64,000 bases of DNA from contig NW_026570391.1 in the NCBI RefSeq assembly GCF_019649055.1, forward strand, positions 62,001 to 126,000, in the 5' to 3' direction. The stretch is from Paramacrobiotus metropolitanus. Its lineage: Eukaryota; Tardigrada; Eutardigrada; Parachela; Macrobiotidae. Numbering within the stretch: the first letter of the stretch is position 1; each line of letters starts with the position of its first letter. Shown here piece by piece: positions 1 to 12,888 of this stretch. A program made the translations under genes and the position numbers. The notes under the pieces were generated by a model. The model was not told the DNA's origin. It worked only from the letters and a program-made list of their open reading frames with translations, and made no database searches.

Positions 1-540
1 GGTTCACACGTAGTATAGCAACAGAAGCGCAGTTTCTGATGTTTTCAAATCTAAACAAAATTTAAAGTGTTAGATAATTACTGGCACCAGATGTATGTAC
101 TAGGTTCCGCTTGCCATACATTCAGCACAGATTGTAAAACAATTATTTCGGGTTGTTTTGGGCTCGAAATTTGGTTTTTGACGGACATGCTGTCCTAGTA
201 TAAATAGGAGCCGCTTTGTACACGACCGTGATCTAAGCTGGATGTTAGGGCCGTTTTTTGTCACGGCCACCTTTTTTCTTGTACATTCTGGTGGACGTCC
301 ATAAAACACAATTTTGACGGACGTAGAAAAAAACGTGACTGAAGTGAAGTATAAATAGGCCTTAAGAACGCCAAAATGTGCGGACAGTGGGTGGGATAGA
401 GACGGAACCTGACAAGAGCATAACAAAATCTCACAAAAGGTACAAATATAGTGAAGAATTTATCATTTCATTCGACATCGGTCAGTTCAGAGATCAGATG
501 GGCTAGCACAGGTTTACACTACTTATACTGAACAAATTTA
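1..540. other. no gene recognised
   Basis: I see no convincing coding exon here. The open frames are short and lack recognisable motifs. Sequence from about 540 onward is a diverged copy of 23,460 onward, so the boundary of the segmental duplication lies near the end of this stretch. Confidence 0.4.
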
Positions 541-2560
541 TTGAAGAACCGATGAAGGAAGGCCGAGATGCATTGCGGCAGCCAACAAAAAGCAGGGATA
601 ATTCCTTAACACCTCCGTGTGAGTTGTGTGATGCAAAGGTAGGTAAGACAGATTCTCAGCATCTACGACAACATCATCGCGTTAGTTTCGGATATTATTA
701 TGGTTGTCCACTCGGTCAAATTGTTAGCTTTACCAGGAACCTACCGAAAAGCCAAACTGCGATCGACACAGCAGAACTTGCCGGCCGTAATGGCCAAAGG
801 TAGTTAACCCATCGTCTGCAGTCGCATCAGCAGCGTCCCCCCTCCAGTCGATCACTTGCAGTGGGACTGCAAAGGTTACGGGCATACAGACGCTTTTCCG
901 TCACACGCAAAAGCTGCTTAGCCTAATCGTACAAATAACACAATGTTGTAATCAATGTTAGTGTAATTCGTTGGCAGCGTTCTTACCGCAGATGCAAAGC
1001 GGATGCAGATGGAAAGGGGAAGGAGGATGAGGACAAGGGCGTGCCACAGGATGAGCACGACGGGGAAGACGGGCGCCCACGTCCGGCCTTGCTCCGTCGT
1101 CCAGGCCTGATCACCGAGGTAGCGAGGTAGGAGGAGAAGGCCAGCACGGTCAGCAGCATGGTGACTAAGTGCAGGCACAGAACGGTGGAGCCACTGTCTT
1201 CCAGGGAATTAACGGTGCTCTCCAGCTGCGTCAACAACGCGTGACACGTCGTGTACGGTACATAGGTCCCCTGCCGCAGGGAGGCGGCGAGAGCGCTGAG
1301 AAGTCGGGTGATTAAGAGCAGCACGACAGCGATCACGGCGAGGATGAGGTGCTCCACCATGATGACCACGCCCCCCGTGAGGAACAGCGAAACGGTGTCT
1401 GCGTAGAAGGACACGTGTCCGCGGAACGGCCAGTACTGCGCGCCGGCTAACACTCCCGGGTGGAGATACGCGTACTGCGCTTCGCGGACGGTGAAGACGA
1501 GCCATGCATGCCAGGAATCCCAGCACCAAGGTCATGGCTTCATCACGCGCTACCAACCGCCGGATCCGCATTGATGGCTCGGCGCCGGTTAGGCTGGCGA
1601 TAATCCGCTGGAACTGTTGTACGTTAGAGAATAAGCCGTCGGATGCTATACGAAAAAAGGAGTGAAATATTCATCACCACCTACTACACTATGAAACATA
1701 CAGCTGAAGTATTAGCAATACACGCTCTGCTGCATTTTGAAAAATATTGTCATGGTGTACACACTACTCACACGCTCGGTGCCGGTAGAAGTGTCCGATG
1801 ATGAACGCGCCCAGGCACAATTTGCCAGTCCAGGCAAAGTGGGCGAAAAACGTAGGGACGGTCTGGCCGGATAATGCGGTGGCCTGGATGGAGACCACGA
1901 GCTGGCGCAGGATAGCCGCGGCGTTGATCAATAGGTACACCAGTTTGACTAAAAACACCGCCCATCGCCGGGCATTTTTTGCACGAGATGGACACGGTTT
2001 GGCGGGGATGCGAAGTGCCAGCCAGCGCAACAGTGTCCACGATAGACAAAGGTCAGGCTCATATTCAACGCGTTAGTGTGCTGATTGCATTTCCTCCTTG
2101 CCAAAATTGAGCAACGTTTGCTGGACACTACAGACTACTTAGTATAACACCGATTGTCCGTTTGACACTGAGCGCGAGCGAATTCTGCTAGTCCTCGTAT
2201 TCGGTGGGGAAAATGCGCTACTGTAGGTGTGGATCCAGATGCCCTGCTATCCAGCAACAGTGTTAGCGGGAGTGTTGATACTGCAGTTGTGATACAAAGT
2301 AGGTGGCAGTTCTGACGACTGGTCATGTTGCCAATAATCTGCACGCGATCACATTTCCTTTTAATTTGATGTCTTGAAGGCTGAGCCAACAAACCGTAAC
2401 CGGCGAGAACGCTACAGCTGTTGGTTCCGCAATGTAGTATGTTGTGCACTGGAAAGGAGCTGAAATACCTTCGCTACGGCCACGGCAGTTACAGAGGTCT
2501 GCACGTACCGTAAGAAGGGCGAAAGCTGAACAATACTGAATGTTGTTGCGCTCGATAACT
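540..2560. repeat. segmental duplication, copy 1 (partner 23,460-25,000)
   Basis: This block aligns in the same orientation with about 23,460-25,000. Shared landmarks include the run around 555-680 (partner 23,500-23,635), the stretch ending near 895 (partner 23,845), the receptor exon at 2,090-1,772 (partner 24,540-24,234) and the stretch around 2,155-2,225 (partner 24,600-24,680). Copy 2 lacks roughly 510 bp corresponding to about 895-1,405 here. Similarity resumes near 4,975-5,020 (partner 25,060-25,110), so copy 1 seems to have received intervening DNA between 2,560 and 4,970. Confidence 0.75.
987..2090 (-). pseudogene. 7TM chemoreceptor-like pseudogene, copy 1
   Basis: Two exons can be drawn. 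Exon A (2,090-1,772) ends at a GTGAGT donor. Exon B (1,645-987) starts after a TATAG acceptor and ends at a GTAAGA donor. Conceptual translation gives about six hydrophobic segments: two in exon A and four in exon B (around 1,540-1,490, 1,410-1,310, 1,200-1,130 and 1,065-1,010). That layout fits a seven-transmembrane gustatory-receptor-like protein, but I see no family signature motif, so the class is an inference. The copy is broken. Codon 6 of exon A is TAA where copy 2 reads through. A one-base insertion near 1,508 shifts the frame relative to copy 2. Another frame change is needed near 1,118 to join the last two hydrophobic segments. Confidence 0.5.
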
Positions 2561-2851
2561 GATACTGCCGTGTGTTAGCGAAGCTTTTACGGTAAAACCA
2601 CTATTAATACAGATTTATACACCACGTATTTAAAAACCGTATACTGTTCCACAGGCGAACATGCTACAAGGCATAAAAATCAATAAACAAAAATGGTAAT
2701 AATAAATGAGCACCAGCGCAAAAAACATTTGCAAAATTTTTGGATACATCCGCGGTGCTGTAAAGAAAGAATTCATAACGATTGAAGCTATACAGATTGG
2801 AAGTCACTTCCGAAAATATCCCAGTGTTCTGACCCACTGGGTTGAGCGCAA

Positions 2852-3001
2852 TCAGTTGCAGTGTTTATTCGCCTCTTTAGCAAATTTCGAGACAGTATCG
2901 GTGCTAACGTGAAACATTGCAGCCACTTCCGCTCTGCTTTTCCCTTCCGTGCATTGCTGAACGATTTTCGCTTTCATTGTAGCATCATGGGTTTTCGGGT
3001 C
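2852..3001 (-). pseudogene. helix-turn-helix exon, CENP-B/pogo-like fragment
   Basis: On the minus strand a frame of about 49 codons opens directly after an acceptor-like TTGCTTGCAG and ends in TGA at 2,854-2,852. Its translation has the spacing of a CENP-B/Tigger-type N-terminal helix-turn-helix: a KAKIVQQ start, a turn containing EGKS, and a second helix ending VSTDTVSKF. Nothing recognisable of a DDE transposase follows. It is either one exon of a cellular gene or a transposase relic. Confidence 0.35.
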
Positions 3002-3009
3002 CTGCAAGC

Positions 3010-4270
3010 AAAACAAGCTTCACAGTTGACAGCAGGCTACGTTAGTGCAAACCATGGTCCTCACTGTTTTTTTGCCGGTATCTTTATTTTTGGTCGATTC
3101 CACCAGGGCAATCTAAACAGTCAAAAGTGTTAAATATTATAAAGTCAGACAACTCGGATTTCATCACCGTACAGGTACAAGGCCACACAGTCGGTTCAAC
3201 TTACCAGGGGCATAACGACAATCAGGAGGGCAAATGTTAAGCGTAAAAAGTTCATCTCGACGACAGCTGTACTTAGGTAGTTGACGGTGCCTTCAGAATT
3301 TTGCACAAAAATGATTTTAAAGCTGAAAACAGCAGAATTTGACTGCTTAGTGAGTTAGTGCTCTAATCGAACGATTTCTTTGTCAACTTTTTAGTAGATC
3401 AATTATTATTTGTGATACTGCAGCATTGTTCCGTACTGTATAGCTTTCATCACACATGCTTTTTACAGTACGTGTGTTGATTTCCTACCAAAACGTTAGC
3501 CAGAGGCATTATTTCTGCTCGCTGGGGATAATGCAGTAAACAAGTTACACATGCACATTAAGGCATGCTTGTACGTTCTGATGATTATTAATGCTGTTTA
3601 TCAAATAAAATATTTGAAAAAAGTTAGGAATCGGTTACTTGCTTTGACGATGCGCACAAAAATCTGCAAGCTAGAAAACACAAGTTTCCGCAACAGATAC
3701 TAGCAACCAACAATACTCCGTACTCATAATTATCAAAACAAATCAATGTTATTAATCAATCAAGTTAACAAATCAATAATCATCAAAACAAAACAAACAA
3801 ATGTTGTGGAATTTATGGCTTGTACTCTGTACATGAGCCGAGCAGAAAAACCTTGAAGCCCAAAGGGAAAACAAGAGAGAAAAAACAAAACAACAGAAAG
3901 GCCAACAACGAAAATAACACCTATCTTAATGACACATTTAACGGCAAAAGTAATTTCGGCCATTTGAAAATTCACCAAAATCCTAAAAAAATTCCGAAAG
4001 GAAACTGAATTTGGCACTTGTCAGCATTTTGTTTTAATTGTATTCGGGTCAAAAAATCCCGTCAGCAAAAACTGTCTGCGTTTTGAACTCATTTTGTTGA
4101 ACTATAAATGGATTCAAAATGAAAACCTTTTATAATAATGCAAATTGCAACTTACTTTTAGAACGCTCAAGTGCTTGCCTAATATGTGGGCGCCCTGGTG
4201 GCAGTTTGCTACACTTTACTCCTTATCCACTTATAGGCTGCTAATAGTAATACTAGCCGCGAATACGATT
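3010..4270. other. A/T-rich intergenic DNA, no gene
   Basis: Low-complexity A/T-rich sequence with short open frames only. I find no motif, splice pattern or RNA gene that I can support. Confidence 0.4.
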
Positions 4271-4271
4271 T

Positions 4272-4794
4272 AAAAAAAGGTGACCACTCCGTACACACCC
4301 TTTCACACCCTTTCACTCCGAGCACAACCTTTTCCACTCCCTTTCATTCCGTACACCACCTTTTAATTTTTTTAATTTTTTCACAGCAGAGCTATTTCTG
4401 GAATAAAAAAAACACGCAATCTCGACCGTTTTTTTTATTTTGAACAGCAACGCTTTTCACCCTAATCTCCGCAAGATCTGCTCCGTAATAGTTGTATATT
4501 CAATCGTCGCTTGCCAGGTGAGTTTATTTGCCGACGCTGTCATACACCAGGATGTCTTCGTCGGAACGGTCCCATGATGTTGCAAAAAAGTAGTAATATT
4601 TTTTTTTGTAGTTTTGCTTTTCTGTGGTACGCGTAATAAGTATTTAAGTATAATATATATAAATATATAATAAAAGTTTGGTAGTGCACCGAGTGAATGG
4701 TAGTCCGCAAAAAGGTTGTGCACGGAATGAGAGGGAGTGCAAAAGGTTGTGTACGGAGTGAAAGGGTGTGTACGGAGTGGTCACCTTAAAAAAA
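4272..4794. mobile_element. inverted-repeat element (MITE or foldback) of about 520 bp
   Basis: The left end runs from a poly-A stretch through GGTGACCACTCCGTACAC and on to about 4,365. Its reverse complement occurs at about 4,695-4,794, giving terminal inverted repeats of roughly 95 bp. Each TIR is itself built from short variants of a unit like CACTCCGTACACACCTTT. The interior has no transposase. A target duplication is not obvious because both ends abut A/T runs. Confidence 0.75.
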
Positions 4795-5270
4795 TCCTGG
4801 CGCTCCCCAAGTACCTTTTTTGATAAAGGGGGAGCATTGTGCGCCAGTTTGGAAAGTAGCCGGAATGTCTTCAAGTCACCCTTGCTTTTTTTAAGTAACC
4901 GAATCTTCAATTTACGGGGAAGCCATGGCTCCTCTAGCAGTCCCGTAAACGCGCCACTGCTCAACTTCATGATCAGCGCCTTGAGATTCCCACGGCACTA
5001 AACGTTTCTTCTAGTGTTAACTGAAATGGACTTTTCGTTTAAATGATGTGTATGCGGAGTCATTTGGAAGCGTGAAAGCTATTACGAAGGCATTCAACAG
5101 AATACGACGAAACGATGTGGTTCCCTGTTGCGGTCAGGCAGCGCGCGTAAAATAAGAAATTCATGGATGTAATCTTCAGAAACTGGGACGAACCCCATAT
5201 TTGGTGACTTAAGACCTTTGGAAAAAAACAATGGAACTACGCCACTTTATTCGTGTGATAATTTGTGTAC

Positions 5271-5426
5271 TACGAGGGCAATTGGGTGCTGTGAACATAC
5301 CCTGCACGCTTGGGCTGCGATGAACAGCCGGTTAAATTTAAGCCGTTTGCATTTAGTAAACGGTGATGTCAGTAGCGTTGCGAGCAACGGCTAACCGGCT
5401 GTTCACAGCACCCAATTGTCCTCGTA
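5271..5426. mobile_element. 156-bp MITE with TA target site
   Basis: The left end TACGAGGGCAATTGGGTGC continues to GTGAACA, and the right end is its reverse complement with one mismatch. Excluding the outer TA on each side gives an element starting CGAGG, flanked by TA. That is the target preference of Tc1/mariner-type elements. It is non-coding. Confidence 0.75.
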
Positions 5427-5714
5427 CAGCTACACGGATGTTTTTACGCTGATGTAGCCACTTTCCTACGATAACTCAGTAATAAGTGTAAAATCGTGTC
5501 AAATAGGGAGTACTTCAGTGAGTTCAGTCCAAATGTCAAAGATAAAACTATTTGTGAAGCGGTTAACCCTAATTCGGCCAAGAGTGGTGCATCTTTTTCC
5601 AGGAACATGCTAGTTATTCAAGGAAACTCTAGTTATAGAGGAAGCCACTTAAAGCAGAAGGCGAAGAGTCGATTTTTTAAAGGAACAGTTTTTAGATTTT
5701 TTACCAGCGCCGAG

Positions 5715-8700
5715 TTAGTGGGACTGACTGCCGTTGATATCCACTCTGACGACATAAGAAACATTAAGGCTTGGATCCATATCAATATCATCCAAGTCGG
5801 GCAGCGGAAAGGTGGACCACTGACAAGTCTTCGCATCGTACACCTCCATTGTCTGCGCTAGGCCGTCCTTACCATCCACGTGTCCGCCGAAAACGTACAC
5901 TTGTTCCTGATAAACGAACGCGCAGTGGTTGGCTCGGGCGTGCAAAAGGTCACCCACCTGCACCCATTGGCTGGTTTTGCGGTCCAATCGGACGCATGAT
6001 TTTAGCAGTTGGGGTGCAGTCTCGGAGGTGGTTTGACCGCCTAGCAAATAAAGCTCTTTATTGAAAACAACGGCGGCGAAGCCGACACGGTCATCTGGCA
6101 GCGATGCAACTGATCCGGGTGGTCCCCACTGCTTTGTTGTCGTATCGAATCGTTCCACCAATCGAACACTCTCGCTGGATGATGCCCCAATTACAAAGAT
6201 TTTGTTCTTGCTGCGAACTATCCGGTCAACTCTTCTGATCCTGAATAAGAACAGAACAGGTTAGCCTTTATATTCAATAGTAGTGAGTAAAAGGGTCAAA
6301 AGAACATAGTCTGATGGTGCCCGTCGATCGAGTCATTTCCAAAAACAGAATACAGTGAACATTCTCACCAATGAGGCATGGGAAGCGGAGATACCGAGAA
6401 ATTTCTGCCGTCCAGCTTTTTGAACGGTGCTTGAACATCCTCTTCATCCCAAAAGTAGATATGATCGTCAACGTTAACAGCAAATTTTGCAGGTATCCCC
6501 AATCCTGCAGTGTCAGCTGTCGTTGTACGCCAGCTCTTTTGGGCGATGTCCAGTTCGATTGTATGCTTATCACTGTTCGTTTTATCTTGTGCTCGGCAGA
6601 CAATAACATTGCCCAATGTAAATATACCGTGGCAAAAATGCGTGTTCTTCAAACTGTTGCCAAACATCAACGGTCGAAGTGTGCCGGTTAGCGGCTCAAA
6701 CGATTGCATAAGCACTGATGAAAACTGGTTTTCCTGATGGCCGTGGAAGAAGACAAAGAGTTCCTTTGGCACCTTTCTATCAGCTCTCTCCAACAGATTC
6801 AGGAGCTGTTCCGCCGTCGGTCGTTCTTCGCTTGCTGAACGTAGACACTGCCGAATACAGCTGGCAAAATAGTCTGGAATGAAACCCGGCACGAACGGGA
6901 CGAATCCGTTCACCAGCTTCTCTTCAAAAACATGGTCCGTAATGCTCTTGCCGGCTACAATTTTCTCATACCGCTCACCCCCGTTTTTCTCCAACCATTT
7001 CTCTTCATTTTTCGCTATGCAGTCTGCCAAATCCAGCATTATGCAACCAAGACTCCAGATATCCATTTTGCGTCCTGTGTTTATGTTTCTTTCTTCAACA
7101 ATTTCTTGTGAAGTTGTTCTGAATCTTTTGAACATTTCTGGAGGTAAATAACGAATTGTTCCATGAAAATGCGGAACGTCTCTTAAGCGGGTCACCGTTC
7201 CAGTCATCTGCCAATGCTCGTCCAAGTCGCCAATCAGGAGCCGCTTGTAACAGCTTGATGTTTCCTTGACCAGAATGTTTTTTGGTTTCAGATCACCATG
7301 AATGATTTTATTCTGGTGCAGAAAGTTTATGCCGTTTGTGATATCCAGGGCGTATCGAATAGCCGAGGTGAACTGAAGGGAAGCTTCCGAAGGCAGACTG
7401 CCGGTTCGGAATCGATTAAGCAGTTTCTCAAGATCACCTGGAAAATTTTGCGATGATCAGAAACAACAAACGCAAAGAAGATTACCCAGCTAAATCTTAA
7501 ATGCATAACAGACTGTTTAAAATTTAAAAGGTTCAACCCAACACTAACGAGCAAAGCCTAGTTATGTTCGCATACCTTCGCAGTAATCCATCATCAGTTC
7601 GAAGTAAGGTATCCCTAATGTCGTTTTGAGAACGATGAATTTGTGGTAGGCAAGCAAGCTTTTATTGCGAATATTGACTATCGTCACCAATCGATTGCGA
7701 AGTTTCGGCCAGTTTTGACTTGACTGCAGGTAACGATTTTGATTGTCCATGTGAACCACTTTGACCGCCACCGTATTGTTCCCGGAAAAGTTTCCTGCTG
7801 CTGTAATTGTTGCTTTATAGACTTGACCGATGGCTCCGTATCCGATGCAGTCACGCATTGAATAGCTGCATTCACAATTACTGCCGAAAGACTCCTCGTT
7901 AATGACTAACTCAGGTTCACCTTCGCCAAGCTGTGCGCTTGCTATGGCATCCGAAAATCCGGCGGTTACACTCAGCGAACTGGCCTGGCTGTATCTTAAT
8001 AAACCAAGAAGCTCGCTGGCACTGATTCTCTCTTCGCTGTCAATGCGTAAACACTGTCTAATCCATGCAGCCACTTCCGGTGGAATGTTTTTGTCAACAA
8101 AGGGGACATAACCGTCGATCATGAACTCCATCAACACGTGACCGGCGACGGAAATACAAGATCGAATAAAATCGTATTTTATTAGATCGGAACAAAAACA
8201 TCAATCATCGTGAGCAAAACATCAGCGAAAAACAAAACAGAAAACACCGAAGTGAAATCTAGAAATCTTTCACTGAGGCAATATCCGTCGTAATGAATCG
8301 GAGAATCCGATGAATGGAGATCGACTGCACAAGAGCGGCTCGGCAGCTCCGATCCGGCGGTCCAATCCGAGACCGACGTGAGCTCAGAGCCGAACGCTCT
8401 GGCATGCCACGGGTGGGGACACGGAGGTCCTCCGACGTCTATCGGATCCATATCGGCATCGGGGGATCCAAGGGTGTACAGTACGCGTCCGTCTTTTTCA
8501 ACTAACCAATCGGGCTTCGTAGACACAGTAAACTGTGCGAGCTGCAGAAAAATGCAGCCCAGACTCCAGATATCCGTTTTTCTTCCAACAGGTCGTTTTA
8601 AAGATTCAGGGCGCACTGCAAGTGCAACCATTTCTGGTGACATGTAGCGAGCATATCCCCCCTTGTGACGTATGGCGCCAACAACTGTAATGTTTCCCCG

Positions 8701-9307
8701 AAGTTGAACAGAGTCGTCGTAGTCGCAAATCAGAAGACGTTCATTGCTGTCGACTAGGATATTTTCAGGTTTTAAATAGCAGTGTATGATCTGCTGCTCA
8801 TGCAAATATTGCAGACCTTCCGCAATGTCCACTGCATACGAGATAGCTTTTACCGGGTGAAGTGGACGGCCCCCTCTTTGGATTCGGAGAAGTAATCCGC
8901 CCAGGTTGCCGTCTGGGCACGAGAAATACGCACAACAGTACTACTTGCAAGTTAGATAATCTAGCTAAACAGTTTATAATGTCTTTGTCAGTTGTTTCGC
9001 ACCTACCCGGAAAGTAATCCATGAGCAATTCGATGGAGCAGCGCACAATCTCCCGAAACACCGTCATCTTGTGATACTTCACTAGATGGGGATGCTCCAG
9101 TTCTAGATTTATTTTCATTTTCGACACGTATGCTTGTTCACGGGAAACGAAACTTCGAAATACCTTCACCGCTACCTCCCTGCTTCCAGCGAAATTACCG
9201 TGCTCCGTAATCGCCGCTTTGTATACAGTTCCGTTACTCCCTCTTCCTATAAATGATCCCGGTTCGTACTCGTAGCTACAAGTTTTTCCGATTACTTCAA
9301 CTGTCAT
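5715..9307 (-). pseudogene. tandem kinase-kelch gene, minus copy, probably degenerate
   Basis: Exon 1 is 9,307-9,007; exon 2 starts at 8,912 after a CCCAG acceptor and ends at 7,576; exon 3 is 7,437-6,369; exon 4 is 6,240-5,715. The introns have GT-AG ends and the same phases as the plus paralog at 18,502-22,904. Kinase 1 has a glycine loop (IGRGSNGTVY) and the VAVK lysine, but its catalytic loop reads HCYLKPEN, with Tyr in place of the catalytic Asp. Kinase 2 keeps the lysine and HGDLKPKN. The kelch-like C-terminus is intact to a TAA. About 320 bp at 8,147-8,470 interrupt exon 2, and the frame entering it stops at 8,182. I call it a pseudogene or pseudokinase gene; an unrecognised extra intron is the alternative to the insertion. 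Confidence 0.7.
8147..8470. other. insertion within the minus-strand kinase gene
   Basis: Both flanks align with the continuous exon of the plus paralog around 19,350-19,385, while this stretch has no counterpart there. It contains an AATAAA on the minus strand near its downstream end. No terminal inverted repeats, target duplication or consensus splice pair were found. Its origin is unknown. Confidence 0.55.
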
Positions 9308-12300
9308 TTTCAGCTCAGTTCAAAATTCAAATATATAGCAAGTGCGGAAAATATTCAACTATTCCCATAAATAGCATGCTGATTCTCTCAGCCGCAGTAC
9401 TCTGTAAGCCAGTCGTACAAAGATATTAATACAACTTATACAAGACGCAGTGACTCTATTACAGCGACCCTGAAACTGCAATTACGAGACGACGATTTTC
9501 GAGGCTGTTCACTAAACGGCTTGCTGTGATCGATGCGATTAAATTCGGCTGTATTATCCCCTTCAAGCGCTTTTCCAAGTTGACTCAGCGCTAGCGAGGT
9601 TAAGATTGCCCTAGAGATGCAATAACATTATCATTCATCACATTACTCGCGCTGGGCACGGTATGTTTTCTTTGCTGTACTGTACTATACTTAGTAGTAG
9701 TACTAAATACTGTAGCTTCTGTACTGGTAGCGGTACTTATCTGATCTGGCGTTACGACTTACGAGTGCATTAGCGTTGCTGCGGCCACATGCCGTACTGC
9801 TGATTCTTTCTAAGAAGCCGTTCCATTTGGTATCCATAGACCTTTATCGCAATTCAACAGTAAGAGCGACATCCTGCCATTACTAACTGCAGTCCGCGTA
9901 AAGTAAAAGTTAATAGCTGTTTCTTAGGAATTTTTTTACTGCACATGAGCACATCCAAACTTGGATATACCGTAAAAAATTTAGAGGGAACAGTTAAACG
10001 ACAGGCTGTTACCTTTAATAAGTATCATATTATGCGGAAGTCGCACTACGACTACCGGCGACCGCACTAGTTGACCAAACGTTACTCAATAAAAGTGGTA
10101 AAATACGAAAGATAAATAGGTAAATGTTTTCTTAGGCGAAGATCTATTTACCAAGCTGTTACCTATTCCTACGTGCACTAGCGTTTCTAAGTCAAGACAG
10201 AACTCCTAAATCAGAATCCAAGTAGGATAACGCCGCACTTAACATGGGATAATTCTAGCGCTAGTAAGTAATAAAAACTAGCCATCATCAACCAATTAGC
10301 GGCAACAGAGTAAATCGCGTACAACAGTCTGTTAACCTGTACAACGCTTCCAACTATCTCAGCGCCAATATAATTATTATCAGATACAAACTAAGTACCA
10401 AAAATAACATTCATATCGGAAACACTTCCTCTATGCCACATATCGCATTTCCACGTTGTATTTGGATAGATCGTCACTGCTTAAAAACTCTATCGCCCGT
10501 TTCTGACCAGTGAAGTCGCTATACCGCTTCCAACCTTCTCCACTAGCTTTTTAGTTCCATCGTCCCAGGGTCCGTAAATTTAATGGCCGCCGACTGGGAG
10601 CGGGTTTGGGAGTGCCGACGGGGAGGCTGTCGGACTTCAGTTCCGATATGCCTCTTTGACAAACAATTTACGTGTTACACGTACTACACAGTATACGCTC
10701 TTCGAAGTGCGGGGAACAGTGATGCACGATTGTTACCTATAAAAGTGTGCAAATGCTTATTGAGCAGTTGGTATGTTTGCGCGGCGTATCCATTTGACCA
10801 GATTACAGACACTCCAGTTTGTTCATGAAACTTAAGAACCATTCAGTGGTTTTCTGCCCGTCAGGTGGATAGCGGTTCCCTTTGTGGTTCTGCATAAGTG
10901 ATAAGTCTTCGTAGTGCGAGATCTGATCGGTTCGCATGCCGAAGTTAAGGAGTCCAGGATATCGTTCCGCAGGTTCCGAAATCAGTCTGTGCTGTTGGCT
11001 GCCAATAGTTAATATGCTCCTTTGTATGTCCGTTGACCGGACGCCCTGACACCGCCGGGGGATGCTGATCCGGTGCGGACTAAAGACTGATTGCCTAACT
11101 ACCTCAGCGTCTACAAATACCGCAAAAATTGACTGCTCTTTATCGACATATTGAGATGCTATACGGAAGTTGTACCACAGGTCCACAACTTCCGCACTCG
11201 ATGACCAACCTGCTCAGTCGGTAAAAGGGAATACGCTCTGGACTCCCATGAATGGTCGTACACAAACTAACTCCTACTTCCGACAGTACAGCGGATGCGG
11301 TACTAACGAAAGTAGCCGAAACCCCGACACTTGGAAACTTCTCAATGGTTGTAAACAACAAAACAGAACAACATCCGCTCTACGATAAAGCCACAACGAC
11401 GATCTATTAAAAGCTAATTGAAGTGACTTCGCAGTCTTGGGTCGGCCTACTTACCTTTACCCGTCTTTTACTTTTACCTTTTCAGTGTTGCCCTTTTAAC
11501 TTTACCTTTTTCATTGGCTTAACTTTGCCGTCGAGATTACCTTCACCGTCCCAGGTGACCTTTGGAAAACACCGTTGCAAAGCCCGTCCCGTTAATCAAT
11601 ATTTAAAATATTAGCGTCGTCACTGCACCGTTTTAAAAATGCAACTTTCTCTCACTGTTTGATGCTTTAAAATTAGGAATGCATTTACTGGCCGTTACCA
11701 TGCATATGTCCAAAAACATAATACTACTGTATCCGCAGCGTCCTCTGTGTTCTATGCAGCTAAAAAGTTATCTTCAGTGCAAAATAACACCTCTGAATGG
11801 TGCACTCATCCGAAAAACTCTGATGAAAATCGGCGACGTTGTAAACGGTTGAATTTGTAATCTTTTCGTTATCTAGAGAGGGTGCGGCAGCCCAGTTGAA
11901 ACAGCTCATTCAAAAATTCTCATTAATTTTGTTTTTGAAATTATTTGGCTATGTTTATCACCATTTATTCCTACAATGTATTTGCTCTTGAATGATGCTA
12001 ATTTCATGGAAAAAGTTATTCGCCATAGCTCCAATAATCAGGTTCCAGTAAATGTCATCGATTTTTAGGCTTGACCAGTTGAAAAAAAATTCTCTAGGAA
12101 ATTTCGGATAGAGGAACGAAATTCTTTAATCGTGATTGTTTTCGTATAATTTCTCTTGACCATAGCAACTGAAAAATATATGGTTCTCCATATAAAAAGT
12201 CTGTCCCCTGATTTCAGATCCCGAAAAACAAAAATGAAAACAACTAAAAAAAAGCTTCCAAAGGTGCAGGGTTCATGTTCGCGGCGAAAATTTTAATTTT

Positions 12301-12888
12301 TAAACCTGTAGCCATGCGAATTGTCCCATCCATAGTTAAAATGAAAGCTAAGTGTCACACAAACCATATTTCAAAGTTTTCGTCCGCAGAAGACATTTCT
12401 CGAGTTCGCCCTAGAGCGAGACGAGAAGGTCCCCCTCGGAATGGACACTACCCAAGCTAACAAGACCAGCAAAATGCACCGATGGGTGAGATCCGGGTAA
12501 CAGCAAGCACATTCCTCTCAAAAATGGATGCTGAATTCGTTTAACCTATTTTCATTCCATTCTGGAATGAACGAGAATTTTTTAAAATTATTTTGTGAAC
12601 AAAGTGCGCTTCGGCATTTGCGGACTGGTAAGGTGCTCCCTCAGCGCCAGACTTACGGTTGACATTCTTCTTCGTCAAAGATGCATAGCAGATTCGATTA
12701 GTGGCGTTTAAGACATACCTGATTGTTTGGGCATTCAGTAAAAAAAGTTTGACAAAAAAATTATTTGCAGTACACTGCGAAAAAAAATTTTGAAAAGTTG
12801 TTTCAATTTGGCTGCCGCACGCTCTGGAGAAATTCGAACGCGTGGATGATCCGGTATTGAAACTGTATATATGTACTGGTGTAGTCAA
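9308..12888. other. intergenic DNA between the two kinase genes, first part
   Basis: About 3.6 kb without a supportable gene. Promoter sequence of the minus kinase gene should lie just above 9,307; the bases flanking its ATG resemble those flanking the ATG at 18,502. Otherwise I see only short open frames. Confidence 0.4.

Noticed and set aside
5771-6064. 97-codon plus-strand frame opposite kelch exon 4
   Set aside because: Antisense shadow of the kelch exon. The same shadow appears opposite the paralog at 22,848-22,555, because the two exons are homologous.
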